Shown here piece after piece: positions 29,714 to 38,690 of a stretch of DNA of 64,000 bases. The position numbers and the translations under genes are program-made. The DNA is from Pasteurella multocida subsp. multocida OH4807. Lineage in GTDB: Bacteria > Pseudomonadota > Gammaproteobacteria > Enterobacterales > Pasteurellaceae. The DNA lies in contig CP004391.1 of assembly GCA_000973525.1 (NCBI GenBank), forward strand, positions 1,264,001-1,328,000. Reading direction: 5' to 3'. A model generated the notes under the pieces. The model was given only the letters and a program-made list of their open reading frames with translations. It searched no databases and was not told the origin of the DNA. Numbering within the stretch: position 1 is the stretch's first letter; each line of letters opens with the position of its first letter.

Positions 29714-30442
29714 ATGGCGTTATCTGACCTGCTACAACGACGTCGCGCTGTGCGTTACTTTGATCCTGAACATCCCCTCGACAGCGAAAATGTCAAACAA
29801 TGTTTACAACTTGCAACACTCGCTCCGACCAGTTCCAATATGCAATTGTATGAGTTTTATCATATTGTAGATAAAACACTACTCGATAAATTGGCAGAAG
29901 CCTGTTTAAGCCAACAAGCTGCGACAACAGCACAACAAATGGTCGTTTTTGTCACGCGTCAAGATTTATATCAACAACGTGCTCAAGCCATTTTAGCGTT
30001 TGAAATTGATAATATTAAACGTAACAGCCCACCTGAGCGCCACGCTAACCGAATAAAAGGCAAAACGAATTATTATGCGAAATTAATGCCTTTTGCCTAT
30101 CGGCGTTGTTTCGGTTTATTCGGTCTTGTTAGAAAGCTACTCGCCAAAACTATGAGTCTATGGCGCCCCATTTATACTGAGATGTCTGAATCAGATATGC
30201 GCGTTGTCACCCATAAAAGCTGTGCATTAGTTGCTCAAACTTTTATGTTAGCGATGGCAGAACAAGGTTATGATACCTGTCCTTTGGAAGGATTTGACAG
30301 TGCTCGCGTCAAAAAGATCCTGCAGTTACTCTCTGGCGCAGAAATCAATATGATCGTCTGTTGTGGGGTACGTAAAGCAGGTAGAGGTATCTGGGGAGAA
30401 CGGTATCGGGTTCCTTTTGAACAGGTTTATCGAATAAAATAA
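29714..30442 (+). CDS. nitroreductase-family FMN oxidoreductase
   Basis: A 242-residue nitroreductase-fold protein, using FMN and NAD(P)H. Family features: MALSDLLQRRRAVRYFD at the N-terminus (phosphate-binding arginines), TLAPTSSNMQLYEFY and a C-terminal CPLEGFD segment. The start at 29714 has the ribosome site AAGGAAG; longer starts upstream are unsupported. Physiological substrate unknown. Confidence 0.88.
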   Translation: MALSDLLQRRRAVRYFDPEHPLDSENVKQCLQLATLAPTSSNMQLYEFYHIVDKTLLDKLAEACLSQQAATTAQQMVVFVTRQDLYQQRAQAILAFEIDNIKRNSPPERHANRIKGKTNYYAKLMPFAYRRCFGLFGLVRKLLAKTMSLWRPIYTEMSESDMRVVTHKSCALVAQTFMLAMAEQGYDTCPLEGFDSARVKKILQLLSGAEINMIVCCGVRKAGRGIWGERYRVPFEQVYRIK

Positions 30443-30589
30443 CCCATCTGTCTTAACTTAATAAGAAAGGCGGGTAAATGACCCGCCTAGTGATTAATAA
30501 GTAAACCAGAGCTCAATAGAAAAAATAAAAGGAATTAGCTTATAAAAGGAATTTATCTATTTTTAATAATGAAGCGCAACACTATTTCA

Positions 30590-31147
30590 TTATTTACTCA
30601 ATTCACCTACTAATTTTATCACTTCTTGAATTTGCTGTGTTGATAGTGCACCTTCATGAACAAATTTAACCTTGCCGCTTTTATCTAACACTACAATTAA
30701 ACTTTCTTTTTCTTTCAAATTCCACGCATTTTTAACCGCACTTTGTTGATCAAGTACAACTTGGCTACGCACATTGCTTTTTTTGCCCTTTTCTGCACTA
30801 CTTTTAACGAATCCACCCGTTCCAAATACAGCATCATCCGCATTAATAATCGTTGTAGTTTGGTATTTTTCTGCACTAAATTGCGCGGCTTTAATGGCTT
30901 CCATTAAGGGTTCATTCTTTTCCTTGACACTACTGCGCCCCGCAAAATGGTGCAAAATACGAACCTTACCCACTAAACTTGAACTGTGCCATGGTTGGTA
31001 AGTAATTTGGTCACCTTGCAAAACTAATTCGCCCTCTGTAGCCACTTGGATAGCTGGCAAATTATGATTAAGTTGGAGATGATGGGCAAAAAGATGACTA
31101 GAAAAAAACAATGTGGTCAAACCAAACGCCAAAGTCATTTTTTTCAT
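30590..31147 (-). CDS. ytfJ: YtfJ-family periplasmic protein
   Basis: A 185-residue precursor with a signal peptide (ending SHLFA, about residue 21) and a thioredoxin-like YtfJ domain. The usual redox cysteines are absent, as in E. coli YtfJ. Visible conserved parts are KVRILHHFAGRSSVKEKNEP and SLIVVLDKSGKVKFVHEG. Function is not known. Single gene with its own upstream region. Confidence 0.87.
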   Translation of the reverse strand: MKKMTLAFGLTTLFFSSHLFAHHLQLNHNLPAIQVATEGELVLQGDQITYQPWHSSSLVGKVRILHHFAGRSSVKEKNEPLMEAIKAAQFSAEKYQTTTIINADDAVFGTGGFVKSSAEKGKKSNVRSQVVLDQQSAVKNAWNLKEKESLIVVLDKSGKVKFVHEGALSTQQIQEVIKLVGELSK

Positions 31148-31292
31148 GTAATGATCCTTAATGAAATAAAAAATTGGCTGGATTTTACAGGAAAATCAAC
31201 ATAAAACAAGTCAGAGGTGTTTGGCTATCTTTTTGATCACGCAACGCTTTTTCTGCTATACTTTCGCCTCATATTATTAAAGAGGAAAAAGA

Positions 31293-31625
31293 ATGGAAAC
31301 CATGCCAAATTGTCCGAAGTGTCAAAGTGAATATGTTTATCATGATTCCGTGAATTTTATCTGCCCCGATTGCAGTTATGAGTGGTCCGAACAAGATACG
31401 GTTGAAAGTGAAGAAAATGTCGTAAAAGACAGCAACGGTAATATTTTACAAGACGGGGATTCAGTTATCTTAATTAAAGATCTTAAAGTAAAAGGCTCGT
31501 CTATTGTGTTAAAAAAAGGCACAAAAGCTAAAAATATTCGTTTAGTTGATGCGGATCACGATGTAGACTGCAAAATTGATGGGCAAAGTTTTTCATTAAA
31601 ATCTGAGTTTTTGAAAAAAGCTTAA
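31293..31625 (+). CDS. yjdM: zinc-ribbon protein YjdM (PhnA family)
   Basis: A 110-residue cytoplasmic protein with an N-terminal zinc ribbon (CPKC at about 8-11 and CPDC at about 25-28) and a C-terminal beta-barrel domain ([15 protein letters not shown]). Older annotations call it alkylphosphonate utilisation protein PhnA, but its role is unknown. The start at 31293 has AGAGGAA upstream; an ATG four codons later is possible. Confidence 0.92.
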   Translation: METMPNCPKCQSEYVYHDSVNFICPDCSYEWSEQDTVESEENVVKDSNGNILQDGDSVILIKDLKVKGSSIVLKKGTKAKNIRLVDADHDVDCKIDGQSFSLKSEFLKKA

Positions 31626-31658
31626 TCGCAATGCCTTCCACTCAAAACATCCATCCAT

Positions 31659-31689
31659 AAAAAAACGCTGATCACACTCAGCGTTTTTT
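31659..31689. terminator. bidirectional terminator between yjdM and the YadA-anchor gene
   Basis: Stem AAAAAACGCTGA / TCAGCGTTTTTT with loop TCACAC; A- and T-tracts serve both convergent genes. Confidence 0.88.
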
Positions 31690-31713
31690 GTCATAATGTC
31701 ATTCAAAATCACA

Positions 31714-32229
31714 TTAGTATTCAAGGTTAATCCCAGCACCGAATCCTGTGCGCCCACCTTTGACGAAACTCGCACTCGCTCGTGCTGCAACGTTTTCATT
31801 AAAGCGGTAACCGGTACCCACTGCAATGCTTGAACTAGAACGGTATTGTCCGACTGCTGCAGTAAGGTTAAGTTTCTTCACAGAATAAGGTTGGAATAAA
31901 TTCCCTACCGCCATTTGTGATGCCATCATATTGTTATACTTACGATTAATTTGGTTAATACTGTATTGTGTATGACCACTTAAATCGTTGGCATGCTCAA
32001 TTAAATCCAATATCGTCGCGCTATTGTGTAGAGGACCAAGCGGATTGACATCTTTTTTTTGTAAAGTTTCAATCGCTATTTTCTCTAACGCCCATTTAAT
32101 TTCGTCAGGATTCTGAAAGCTACTCTCATTATATAAGTAATATTTCGATTTAAAGAGTTCTATTGCCATTGTTGAAGAGGCAGATAACATTGCTATACAG
32201 CCCACACTCACTAAGATAACTTTTTTCAT
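31714..32229 (-). CDS. minimal YadA-anchor (trimeric autotransporter-like) outer-membrane protein
   Basis: A 171-residue protein: signal peptide (residues 1-22, ending STMA), a short head of about 60 residues, a probable coiled-coil neck (DLIEHANDLSGHTQYSINQ to NNMMASQMA) and a C-terminal YadA-type membrane anchor. The anchor is recognisable from AVGNLFQPYSVKKLNLTAAVG, SSSSIAVGTGYRFNENVAAR and the last strand FGAGINLEY ending in an aromatic residue. Trimeric autotransporters normally carry a far longer passenger. Strong ribosome site (AGGAGAG). No partner gene adjacent. It could be a stand-alone small trimeric porin-like protein or a remnant of a larger adhesin; no decayed passenger sequence is seen upstream. 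Confidence 0.75.
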   Translation of the reverse strand: MKKVILVSVGCIAMLSASSTMAIELFKSKYYLYNESSFQNPDEIKWALEKIAIETLQKKDVNPLGPLHNSATILDLIEHANDLSGHTQYSINQINRKYNNMMASQMAVGNLFQPYSVKKLNLTAAVGQYRSSSSIAVGTGYRFNENVAARASASFVKGGRTGFGAGINLEY

Positions 32230-32385
32230 TTTACTCTCCTCGTTTCATTAGGCACGATTGCCGTATGCTTGTTAGATACTCATTAAAAAAAATAGATAAA
32301 ATAATGTCAAAAATTTAACAAAAAACCAAAATTTGATCATTTTTTATACTAAAAATAATCTTTTGCAAATAAATTCACACAATTA

Positions 32386-32401
32386 TTTGATCCAGTTCAC
32401 A
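32386..32401. promoter_or_regulatory. CRP-like site upstream of rbsD
   Basis: TTTGATCCAGTTCACA matches TGTGA-N6-TCACA at nine of ten positions. It lies about 60 bases before the expected transcription start (around the RbsR operator), the usual class I distance, so cAMP-CRP activation of ribose use is likely. Confidence 0.6.
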
Positions 32402-32456
32402 GATCGAATAAAAGTCTTTTGCACTTTTTTTATTTACTTTTACACTAATATCAGAC

Positions 32457-32474
32457 TATCGAAACGTTTCGATA
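32457..32474. promoter_or_regulatory. RbsR (LacI-family) operator
   Basis: Perfect 18-bp palindrome TATCGAAACGTTTCGATA. The CGAAACGTTTCG core is the RbsR/PurR-type operator known from E. coli rbs. It lies 30 bases before the rbsD start, downstream of or overlapping the promoter, where a bound repressor would block transcription. rbsR is in the same gene group. Confidence 0.85.
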
Positions 32475-32503
32475 AAAATAATGAAGACTGTAAGAGGTAT
32501 GTC

Positions 32504-32923
32504 ATGAAAAAAACGCGCCTACTTAATGCCCCCTTATCTCACGTAATTGCAACCTTAGGGCATACCGATAGCCTCACAATTTGTGATGCAGGCTTACCCA
32601 TCCCAACTGGTGTTGAACGCCTTGATCTCGCATTAAGTGCAGGTATACCAAGCTTCCTACAAACCGTTGATGCTGTCGTAGCAGAAATGTTTGTTGAGCG
32701 TGCACTCATTGCAGAAGAGATCAAAGAAAAAAATCCGACCATATTGACCGCACTTTTAAACCGTTTGGCACAACTTGAACAACAACAAGGGAACCAAATC
32801 AATGTGCAATATGTTAGCCATGAACAGTTCAAAATACAGACACATTCCAGCAAAGCCATTGTGCGAAGTGGAGAATGCTCCCCTTATGCCAACATCATTT
32901 TATATTCTGGCGTACCATTCTAA
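32504..32923 (+). CDS. rbsD: D-ribose pyranase
   Basis: Interconverts pyranose and furanose ribose so that RbsK can use it. From the ATG at 32504 ([20 protein letters not shown]) it is 139 residues, the family length, with the catalytic histidine at residue 20 and the conserved CDAGLPIP. Ribosome site AAGAGG. The long upstream extension of the frame is the promoter region and not coding. First gene of the rbs operon. Confidence 0.96.
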   Translation: MKKTRLLNAPLSHVIATLGHTDSLTICDAGLPIPTGVERLDLALSAGIPSFLQTVDAVVAEMFVERALIAEEIKEKNPTILTALLNRLAQLEQQQGNQINVQYVSHEQFKIQTHSSKAIVRSGECSPYANIILYSGVPF

Positions 32924-32934
32924 AGGGAGTCGAT

Positions 32935-34431
32935 ATGCAACAAAAAACCTTACTTAAAATCAGTGGTGTCGATAAGTCTTTCCCTGGGGTAAAAGCATTA
33001 AGCAATGCCTGCTTATCAGTCTATGCTGGACGTGCGATGGCACTCATGGGAGAAAACGGTGCGGGGAAATCTACGTTGATGAAAGTCCTCACGGGGATTT
33101 ACAGTAAGGATGCTGGCACTATTGAGTACTTAGGTCAACAAGTCGCTTTTAGTGGTCCTAAAGCATCACAAGAGGCTGGGATCAGTATCATTCACCAAGA
33201 ATTGAATTTGGTCAGCAACTTAACCATTGCTGAAAATATCTTCTTAGGACGAGAATTTGTGACCCCTTGGGGTAGCATCGATTGGGAAAAAATGCACCAA
33301 GAAGCAGAAAAGTTACTTCAACGATTAGGTGTTTCACATAGTAGCCACCAACGTTGTGGGGAGCTGTCCATTGGTGAACAACAAATGGTTGAAATTGCGA
33401 AAGCGCTCAGTTTTGAATCTCAAGTGATTATCATGGATGAACCCACTGATGCCCTCACGGATACTGAAACGGAAGCGCTGTTTAAAGTCATTCGAGAACT
33501 CAAAGCTGAGCAACGTGGCATTGTGTATATTTCCCATCGAATCAAAGAAATTTTTGAGATTTGTGATGATGTGACGGTACTACGCGATGGGCAATTTATC
33601 GGGGAAAGCCGTGTTGCTGATTTGGATGAAGATCGTTTAATCGAGATGATGGTGGGACGTCGCTTAGAAGAACAATATCCCCATTTGGCACAAGAACGTG
33701 GCGAAGTCTTACTTGAAGTAGACGGGCTCACTGGAAGTGGCGTAAAAGATATCAGTTTCACTTTGCATCGGGGCGAAATACTCGGGATTTCAGGCTTAAT
33801 GGGAGCTGGGCGGACAGAATTAATGAAAGTGCTCTATGGAGCATTGCCTCATACACAAGGCACAATCCGCTTAAATCAACAAGACATCAATCCCACTTGT
33901 CCACAAGAGGGATTAAACCACGGCATCGTCTATATTTCTGAAGATCGCAAAGGCGATGGACTCATTTTAGGCATGTCAGTAAAAGAAAATATGTCCTTAA
34001 CCGCTCTCGATTATTTTTCCAAAGGCATTCAAATTAATCATCGCGCTGAAAAACTTGCTGTTGGTGATTTTATTACTATGTTCAATATTAAAACGCCAAG
34101 TCAAGAACAGCCAATTGGTCTGCTATCGGGTGGGAATCAACAAAAAGTCGCCATTGCAAAAGGACTCATGACACGTCCCAAAATACTCATCCTAGACGAG
34201 CCAACCCGAGGTGTCGATGTGGGTGCCAAAAAAGAAATTTACCAACTGATCAATGAATTTAAGAAAGAAGGATTGAGTATCATCATGGTTTCATCAGAAA
34301 TGCCTGAGGTACTGGGCATGAGTGATCGTATTCTCGTGATGCATGAAGGGCGTATTCGTGCCGAATTTCAACGTGGTGAAGCCACTCAAGAAAAATTATT
34401 AGCGGCTGCAATTGGTAAAAGTGCGGTCTAA
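32935..34431 (+). CDS. rbsA: ribose ABC transporter ATP-binding protein
   Basis: Double-domain ATPase of the high-affinity ribose importer. From the ATG at 32935 ([10 protein letters not shown]; ribosome site AAAGGGAG) it is 498 residues. The first domain has Walker [10 protein letters not shown] and signature [15 protein letters not shown]; the second has a degenerate Walker [10 protein letters not shown] and [16 protein letters not shown], as in E. coli RbsA. An uptake core (34419-34427) encodes the last residues KSAV. Confidence 0.97.
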   Translation: MQQKTLLKISGVDKSFPGVKALSNACLSVYAGRAMALMGENGAGKSTLMKVLTGIYSKDAGTIEYLGQQVAFSGPKASQEAGISIIHQELNLVSNLTIAENIFLGREFVTPWGSIDWEKMHQEAEKLLQRLGVSHSSHQRCGELSIGEQQMVEIAKALSFESQVIIMDEPTDALTDTETEALFKVIRELKAEQRGIVYISHRIKEIFEICDDVTVLRDGQFIGESRVADLDEDRLIEMMVGRRLEEQYPHLAQERGEVLLEVDGLTGSGVKDISFTLHRGEILGISGLMGAGRTELMKVLYGALPHTQGTIRLNQQDINPTCPQEGLNHGIVYISEDRKGDGLILGMSVKENMSLTALDYFSKGIQINHRAEKLAVGDFITMFNIKTPSQEQPIGLLSGGNQQKVAIAKGLMTRPKILILDEPTRGVDVGAKKEIYQLINEFKKEGLSIIMVSSEMPEVLGMSDRILVMHEGRIRAEFQRGEATQEKLLAAAIGKSAV

Positions 34432-34447
34432 AACGTGAGGATTTATT

Positions 34448-35416
34448 ATGACAACACAAGCAAAGCCTTTTCAACTTAGTACATTTTTAATTGAACAACG
34501 TTCAGTCATCGCCTTATTGGTGCTGATCACGATCGTGTCGATGATCAATCCTGATTTTTTCAGTGTTGATAATATCCTCAATATTTTACGTCAAACTTCT
34601 GTCAATGCGATTATTGCCGTAGGGATGACCTTTGTCATTTTAATCGCAGGGATCGACCTTTCTGTTGGTTCGGTTCTCGCACTTACTGGGGCGATTGCAG
34701 CATCGATGGTAGGCGCAGAATTACCCATTTTATTAGTTATCCCATTAACACTCTTGCTCGGCACTCTACTCGGTGGAATCAGCGGCGTAATTGTAGCAAA
34801 AGGCAAAGTACAAGCCTTCATCGCAACCCTCGTCACCATGACCTTATTACGCGGTGTCACGATGGTTTATACCGATGGTCGACCAATTAGCACAGGCTTT
34901 TCAGAAGGAGCCGATGCCTTTGCATTCTTAGGGACAGGCTATGTGTTTGGTATTCCTGTTCCGATTTGGATCATGGTCTGTGTATTTGCATCCTCTTGGT
35001 ATGTCTTAAAGCACACCCGTATCGGTCGCTATATCTACGCATTAGGCGGTAATGAATCTGCGACTCAACTTTCTGGCATTAACGTCAATAAAATTAAAAT
35101 CTTTGTGTTTGCTGTAAGTGGTTTCTTATCTGCCCTCGCAGGCTTAATTGTCACATCTCGTCTTTCGTCAGCTCAACCTACTGCAGGTGTGTCTTATGAA
35201 CTTGATGCCATTGCGGCAGTAGTCGTTGGTGGAACCAGTTTAATGGGCGGGAAAGGACGTGTCATGGGAACCTTAATTGGCGCCCTAATTATTGGCTTTT
35301 TAAACAACGCATTAAATCTATTAGATATTTCATCTTACTATCAGATGATTGCCAAAGCCCTTGTTATTTTAGTGGCCGTACTCGCAGATAACTATTTGGG
35401 CACGAAAAAAGTTTAA
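34448..35416 (+). CDS. rbsC: ribose ABC transporter permease
   Basis: Membrane channel of the ribose importer. The 322-residue protein has about 8-10 hydrophobic helices and the BPD_transp_2 features [20 protein letters not shown] and [15 protein letters not shown]. Sixteen bases after rbsA. Confidence 0.97.
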   Translation: MTTQAKPFQLSTFLIEQRSVIALLVLITIVSMINPDFFSVDNILNILRQTSVNAIIAVGMTFVILIAGIDLSVGSVLALTGAIAASMVGAELPILLVIPLTLLLGTLLGGISGVIVAKGKVQAFIATLVTMTLLRGVTMVYTDGRPISTGFSEGADAFAFLGTGYVFGIPVPIWIMVCVFASSWYVLKHTRIGRYIYALGGNESATQLSGINVNKIKIFVFAVSGFLSALAGLIVTSRLSSAQPTAGVSYELDAIAAVVVGGTSLMGGKGRVMGTLIGALIIGFLNNALNLLDISSYYQMIAKALVILVAVLADNYLGTKKV

Positions 35417-35445
35417 CCCACTCAGTCTCTAAAGGAGCATTTATT

Positions 35446-36333
35446 ATGAAAAAACGTCACACTTTCACGACATTAGTATCCGCTTTAATCCTTAATTTAG
35501 CCGTGAGCGGTACTGCTCTAGCAAAAGAAACCATTGCATTGGCGGTATCCACCCTAGATAACCCATTCTTTGTAACTTTAAAAGATGGTGCACAGAAAAA
35601 AGCCGATGAATTAGGTTATAAATTAGTCGTACTGGATTCACAAAATGACCCAGCAAAAGAATTGGCTAACGTAGAAGATTTAACTGTACGCGGAGTAAAA
35701 GTCTTATTGATTAACCCAACGGATTCTGAAGCTGTTGTTAACGCTGTCAAAATAGCAAACCGCAATAATATCCCAGTAATCACCCTAGACCGCGGTGCAG
35801 TTGCAGGGAATGTAGTCAGCCATATTGCTTCAGATAACGTCGCAGGTGGTAAAATGGCAGGCGATTTTATTGCTGAAAAACTTGGTACAGGCGCAAAAGT
35901 CATCCAATTAGAAGGCATTGCAGGTACCTCTGCCGCACGCGAACGTGGTGAAGGGTTTAAACAAGCAATTGATGCACACAAATTCGATGTACTCGCGAGC
36001 CAACCCGCTGATTTTGACCGCACAAAAGGCTTAAACGTGATGGAAAACTTATTAGCTAGTAAAGGCGATGTAAAAGCCGTCTTTGCTCAAAATGATGAAA
36101 TGGCACTTGGCGCACTACGTGCGATCAAAGCTGCAAATAAACACGTGTTAGTTGTTGGATTTGATGGCACCGAAGACGGTGTAAAAGCTGTACAAACTGG
36201 TAAAATGGCAGCAACAATCGCACAACAACCTGACTTAATTGGTGCGCTCGGCGTTATCACAGCAGATAAAATGCTCAAAGGCGAAAAAGTGGAAGCCAAA
36301 ATCCCAGTTGATCTAAAAGTGATAAGTCAATAA
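35446..36333 (+). CDS. rbsB: ribose-binding periplasmic protein
   Basis: Substrate-binding protein of the ribose importer. The 295-residue precursor has a signal peptide (about 1-26, ending GTALA) and a type I periplasmic fold beginning [21 protein letters not shown]. Ribose-contact segments FDRTKG and [11 protein letters not shown] are visible. A stable hairpin follows it before rbsK. Confidence 0.97.
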   Translation: MKKRHTFTTLVSALILNLAVSGTALAKETIALAVSTLDNPFFVTLKDGAQKKADELGYKLVVLDSQNDPAKELANVEDLTVRGVKVLLINPTDSEAVVNAVKIANRNNIPVITLDRGAVAGNVVSHIASDNVAGGKMAGDFIAEKLGTGAKVIQLEGIAGTSAARERGEGFKQAIDAHKFDVLASQPADFDRTKGLNVMENLLASKGDVKAVFAQNDEMALGALRAIKAANKHVLVVGFDGTEDGVKAVQTGKMAATIAQQPDLIGALGVITADKMLKGEKVEAKIPVDLKVISQ

Positions 36334-36359
36334 ACGTTTTTGTTCATTATCATATGTCG

Positions 36360-36379
36360 GGCAGACCATTTGGTCTGCC
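36360..36379 (+). other. intercistronic hairpin between rbsB and rbsK
   Basis: Perfect 9-bp stem GGCAGACCA / TGGTCTGCC with a two-base nominal loop and no T-run. Such structures often protect the abundant binding-protein mRNA from 3' decay and lower expression of the gene after it. Confidence 0.6.
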
Positions 36380-36420
36380 TGTATTTCAACGCGATGTATT
36401 GACAGAAAAGTGGAAAGAAA

Positions 36421-37341
36421 ATGAAAAAATTAACGGTTCTTGGGAGTATTAATGCGGATCATGTCATTTCTGTACCGCACTTTGCTCAACCTGGTGAAAC
36501 CTTGACAGGTCATCACTATCATATTGCTTATGGTGGCAAAGGGGCTAACCAAGCCGTTGCTGCTGCACGTTTAGGCGCAAACATTGATTTTATCGCCTGC
36601 ATTGGAGACGACAATATTGGACAAGCCATGAAGCATGCTTTTACACAAGATGGCATCAATACCGAAGCAGTTGTCACGATTCAAAATGAAATGACGGGTA
36701 TTGCCATGATTCAGGTTGCAGACAGTGGTGAAAACAGTATCGTGATTTCTGCTGGCGCCAATGCTTGCCTCACCCCCAATATTGTGGAACAATTTGCAAG
36801 CAAAATTACCCAAGCAGACTGGCTGCTCATGCAATTAGAAACACCACTTGATGCGGTGATCTCTGCGGCAAAATACGCAAAAGCGGCAAACACACAAGTA
36901 GTCTTAAACCCTGCACCTGCAAGAGCACTACCAGATGAACTCCTGTCATTATTAGACATGATCACCCCAAATGAAACGGAAACAGAAATATTAACTGGCG
37001 TAAAAGTTACGGATGAAGACAGTGCTGCCGAAGCCGCCGCGGTGTTTCACCAAAAAGGGATTAAGACGGTCTTAATTACGCTAGGTGCCAAAGGCGTCTA
37101 TGCCAGTCAACAAGGACAATTTGGTGAAATCATTGCGGGCTTCCGTGTGCAAGCAAAAGACACGACTGCAGCAGGAGATACTTTTAATGGCGCACTTATG
37201 ACCGCACTTTTAGAAGACAAATCGCTGACACAAGCCATTCGTTTTGCACATGCGGCAGCGGCAATAAGTGTCACGAGACAAGGCGCACAACCCTCTATCC
37301 CAACAAGAGAAGAAACACTAAAATTTTTATCAGAACGCTAA
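36421..37341 (+). CDS. rbsK: ribokinase
   Basis: Phosphorylates ribose to ribose 5-phosphate. The 306-residue PfkB-family protein has GSINADHVISV with the ribose aspartate, GGKGANQAVAAARLG (first signature) and the C-terminal DTTAAGDTFNGAL with the catalytic aspartate. It follows rbsB after 87 bp. Uptake cores occur at 36474 and 37201. Confidence 0.97.
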   Translation: MKKLTVLGSINADHVISVPHFAQPGETLTGHHYHIAYGGKGANQAVAAARLGANIDFIACIGDDNIGQAMKHAFTQDGINTEAVVTIQNEMTGIAMIQVADSGENSIVISAGANACLTPNIVEQFASKITQADWLLMQLETPLDAVISAAKYAKAANTQVVLNPAPARALPDELLSLLDMITPNETETEILTGVKVTDEDSAAEAAAVFHQKGIKTVLITLGAKGVYASQQGQFGEIIAGFRVQAKDTTAAGDTFNGALMTALLEDKSLTQAIRFAHAAAAISVTRQGAQPSIPTREETLKFLSER

Positions 37342-37461
37342 CACGAGTTTTCCTCGCCTAAGTTGCTAACAGTACGCCAATTTTAATGGACGTAAAAAAC
37401 AACACCAGCGAGGAAAAATTTGGCATAATGGATTCGTCAGCATAAAAATAGGAAAGATGTT

Positions 37462-38457
37462 ATGGCTACAATGAAAGACATTGCAAGGATCGCCAACGTA
37501 TCCACCTCAACGGTATCTCATGTTATCAATAACTCACGTTTTGTTAGCGATGAAATTCGCGATAAAGTGATGGCGGTAGTCAAAGAATTAAACTATACCC
37601 CTTCTGCGCTTGCTCGTAGCCTCAAAGTCAAAGAAACAAAAACCATTGGTTTATTAGTCACCGCGACCAATAATCCCTTTTTTACGGAAGTCGTGAGTGG
37701 TGTTGAGCAATATTGCCACCAACATCACTACAATTTAATTCTCTCCAACACCGAAGGGAATACTGATCGCTTACTCAATAACTTACACACCTTGATTCAA
37801 AAGCAAGTAGATGGGCTATTGTTAATGTGTTCTGACTCACGTATTCAAATTGGCAAAGATCTCAATCTCAATTTACCCTTTGTGATCATGGACTGGTGGC
37901 CGACAGAAGAAAAAGCCGACAAAATCTTTGAAAATTCAGAATATGGCGGCTATCTTGCAACAAAAGCCTTAATTGAAAAAGGACACCGACGTATTGCAAT
38001 TATTACAGGCAACCTAAAAAAGTCACTCGCCCATAATCGTCTTAACGGTTATCAACGTGCATTAGCTGAAGCCAATCTACCACGCCAACCAGAATATATT
38101 ATTGAAAGCCATTTTGACTTTGAGGGGGGAATGCGAGGCATGGAAAAAGTGCTCCTGCTTAATCCTCGCCCAACCGCTGTCTTTGCTTGTAGTGATAGTA
38201 TTGCGTTTGGCGCTTATCAAACAATTTGGCGACACGGATTATCGATCCCACAAGATATCTCAATTATTGGCTATGATAATATCACCCTCGCACAATATAT
38301 GTCGCCACCACTTAGTACTATCAACCAACCTAAAGCGGAACTCGGCAAACTTGCCGTCGAAACACTGTTACAACGCATTAAAAATCCAACCAATAGTTAC
38401 CGCACATTTCTGCTTGAACCCGAATTAATCTTACGGGAATCGATCAGTACTCGATAA
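37462..38457 (+). CDS. rbsR: ribose operon repressor, LacI family
   Basis: A 331-residue LacI-family repressor: N-terminal helix-turn-helix [23 protein letters not shown] (first 22 or so residues), hinge ALARSLKVK and a ribose-binding-protein-like effector domain. Expected to bind the palindrome at 32457-32474. Separated from rbsK by 120 bp holding a loose inverted repeat (TTTTCCTCGC at 37348, GCGAGGAAAA at 37408). Confidence 0.95.
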   Translation: MATMKDIARIANVSTSTVSHVINNSRFVSDEIRDKVMAVVKELNYTPSALARSLKVKETKTIGLLVTATNNPFFTEVVSGVEQYCHQHHYNLILSNTEGNTDRLLNNLHTLIQKQVDGLLLMCSDSRIQIGKDLNLNLPFVIMDWWPTEEKADKIFENSEYGGYLATKALIEKGHRRIAIITGNLKKSLAHNRLNGYQRALAEANLPRQPEYIIESHFDFEGGMRGMEKVLLLNPRPTAVFACSDSIAFGAYQTIWRHGLSIPQDISIIGYDNITLAQYMSPPLSTINQPKAELGKLAVETLLQRIKNPTNSYRTFLLEPELILRESISTR

Positions 38458-38621
38458 ACAATTCAGACTACAGTTGCGCTCATAACCCTGTTTTACACCT
38501 ATCTTTGTAAAAACACGGAGTTAGCTAATCCCCACAAACACGATACGATTGGCTACTGCTTCATAAAAAGTCATAAAAGGTCGCAATTTTAGGCAAATAG
38601 TCAACGGTTTCCTTTAAAAAA

Positions 38622-38650
38622 TTGATGACTCTCTTTAATTAAACTAGAAT
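38622..38650 (+). promoter_or_regulatory. promoter of the autotransporter gene
   Basis: TTGATG (38622-38627), 17-bp spacer, TAGAAT (38645-38650), giving a leader of about 34 bases before the ATG at 38691. The upstream part of this 233-bp gap shows only weak hairpins after rbsR. Confidence 0.55.
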
Positions 38651-38690
38651 CTATAGCAATATTATCATTAATTTCAGTAGGTTATAGACT

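Noticed and set aside
30468-30488. Hairpin AGGCGGGT / ACCCGCCT after the nitroreductase gene as an intrinsic terminator
   Set aside because: Good stem but no T-run on either strand, so only a possible stem-loop.
37348-37417. Inverted repeat TTTTCCTCGC / GCGAGGAAAA between rbsK and rbsR as a terminator
   Set aside because: Arms are 50 bases apart and no T-run follows; could be chance or a weak fold.
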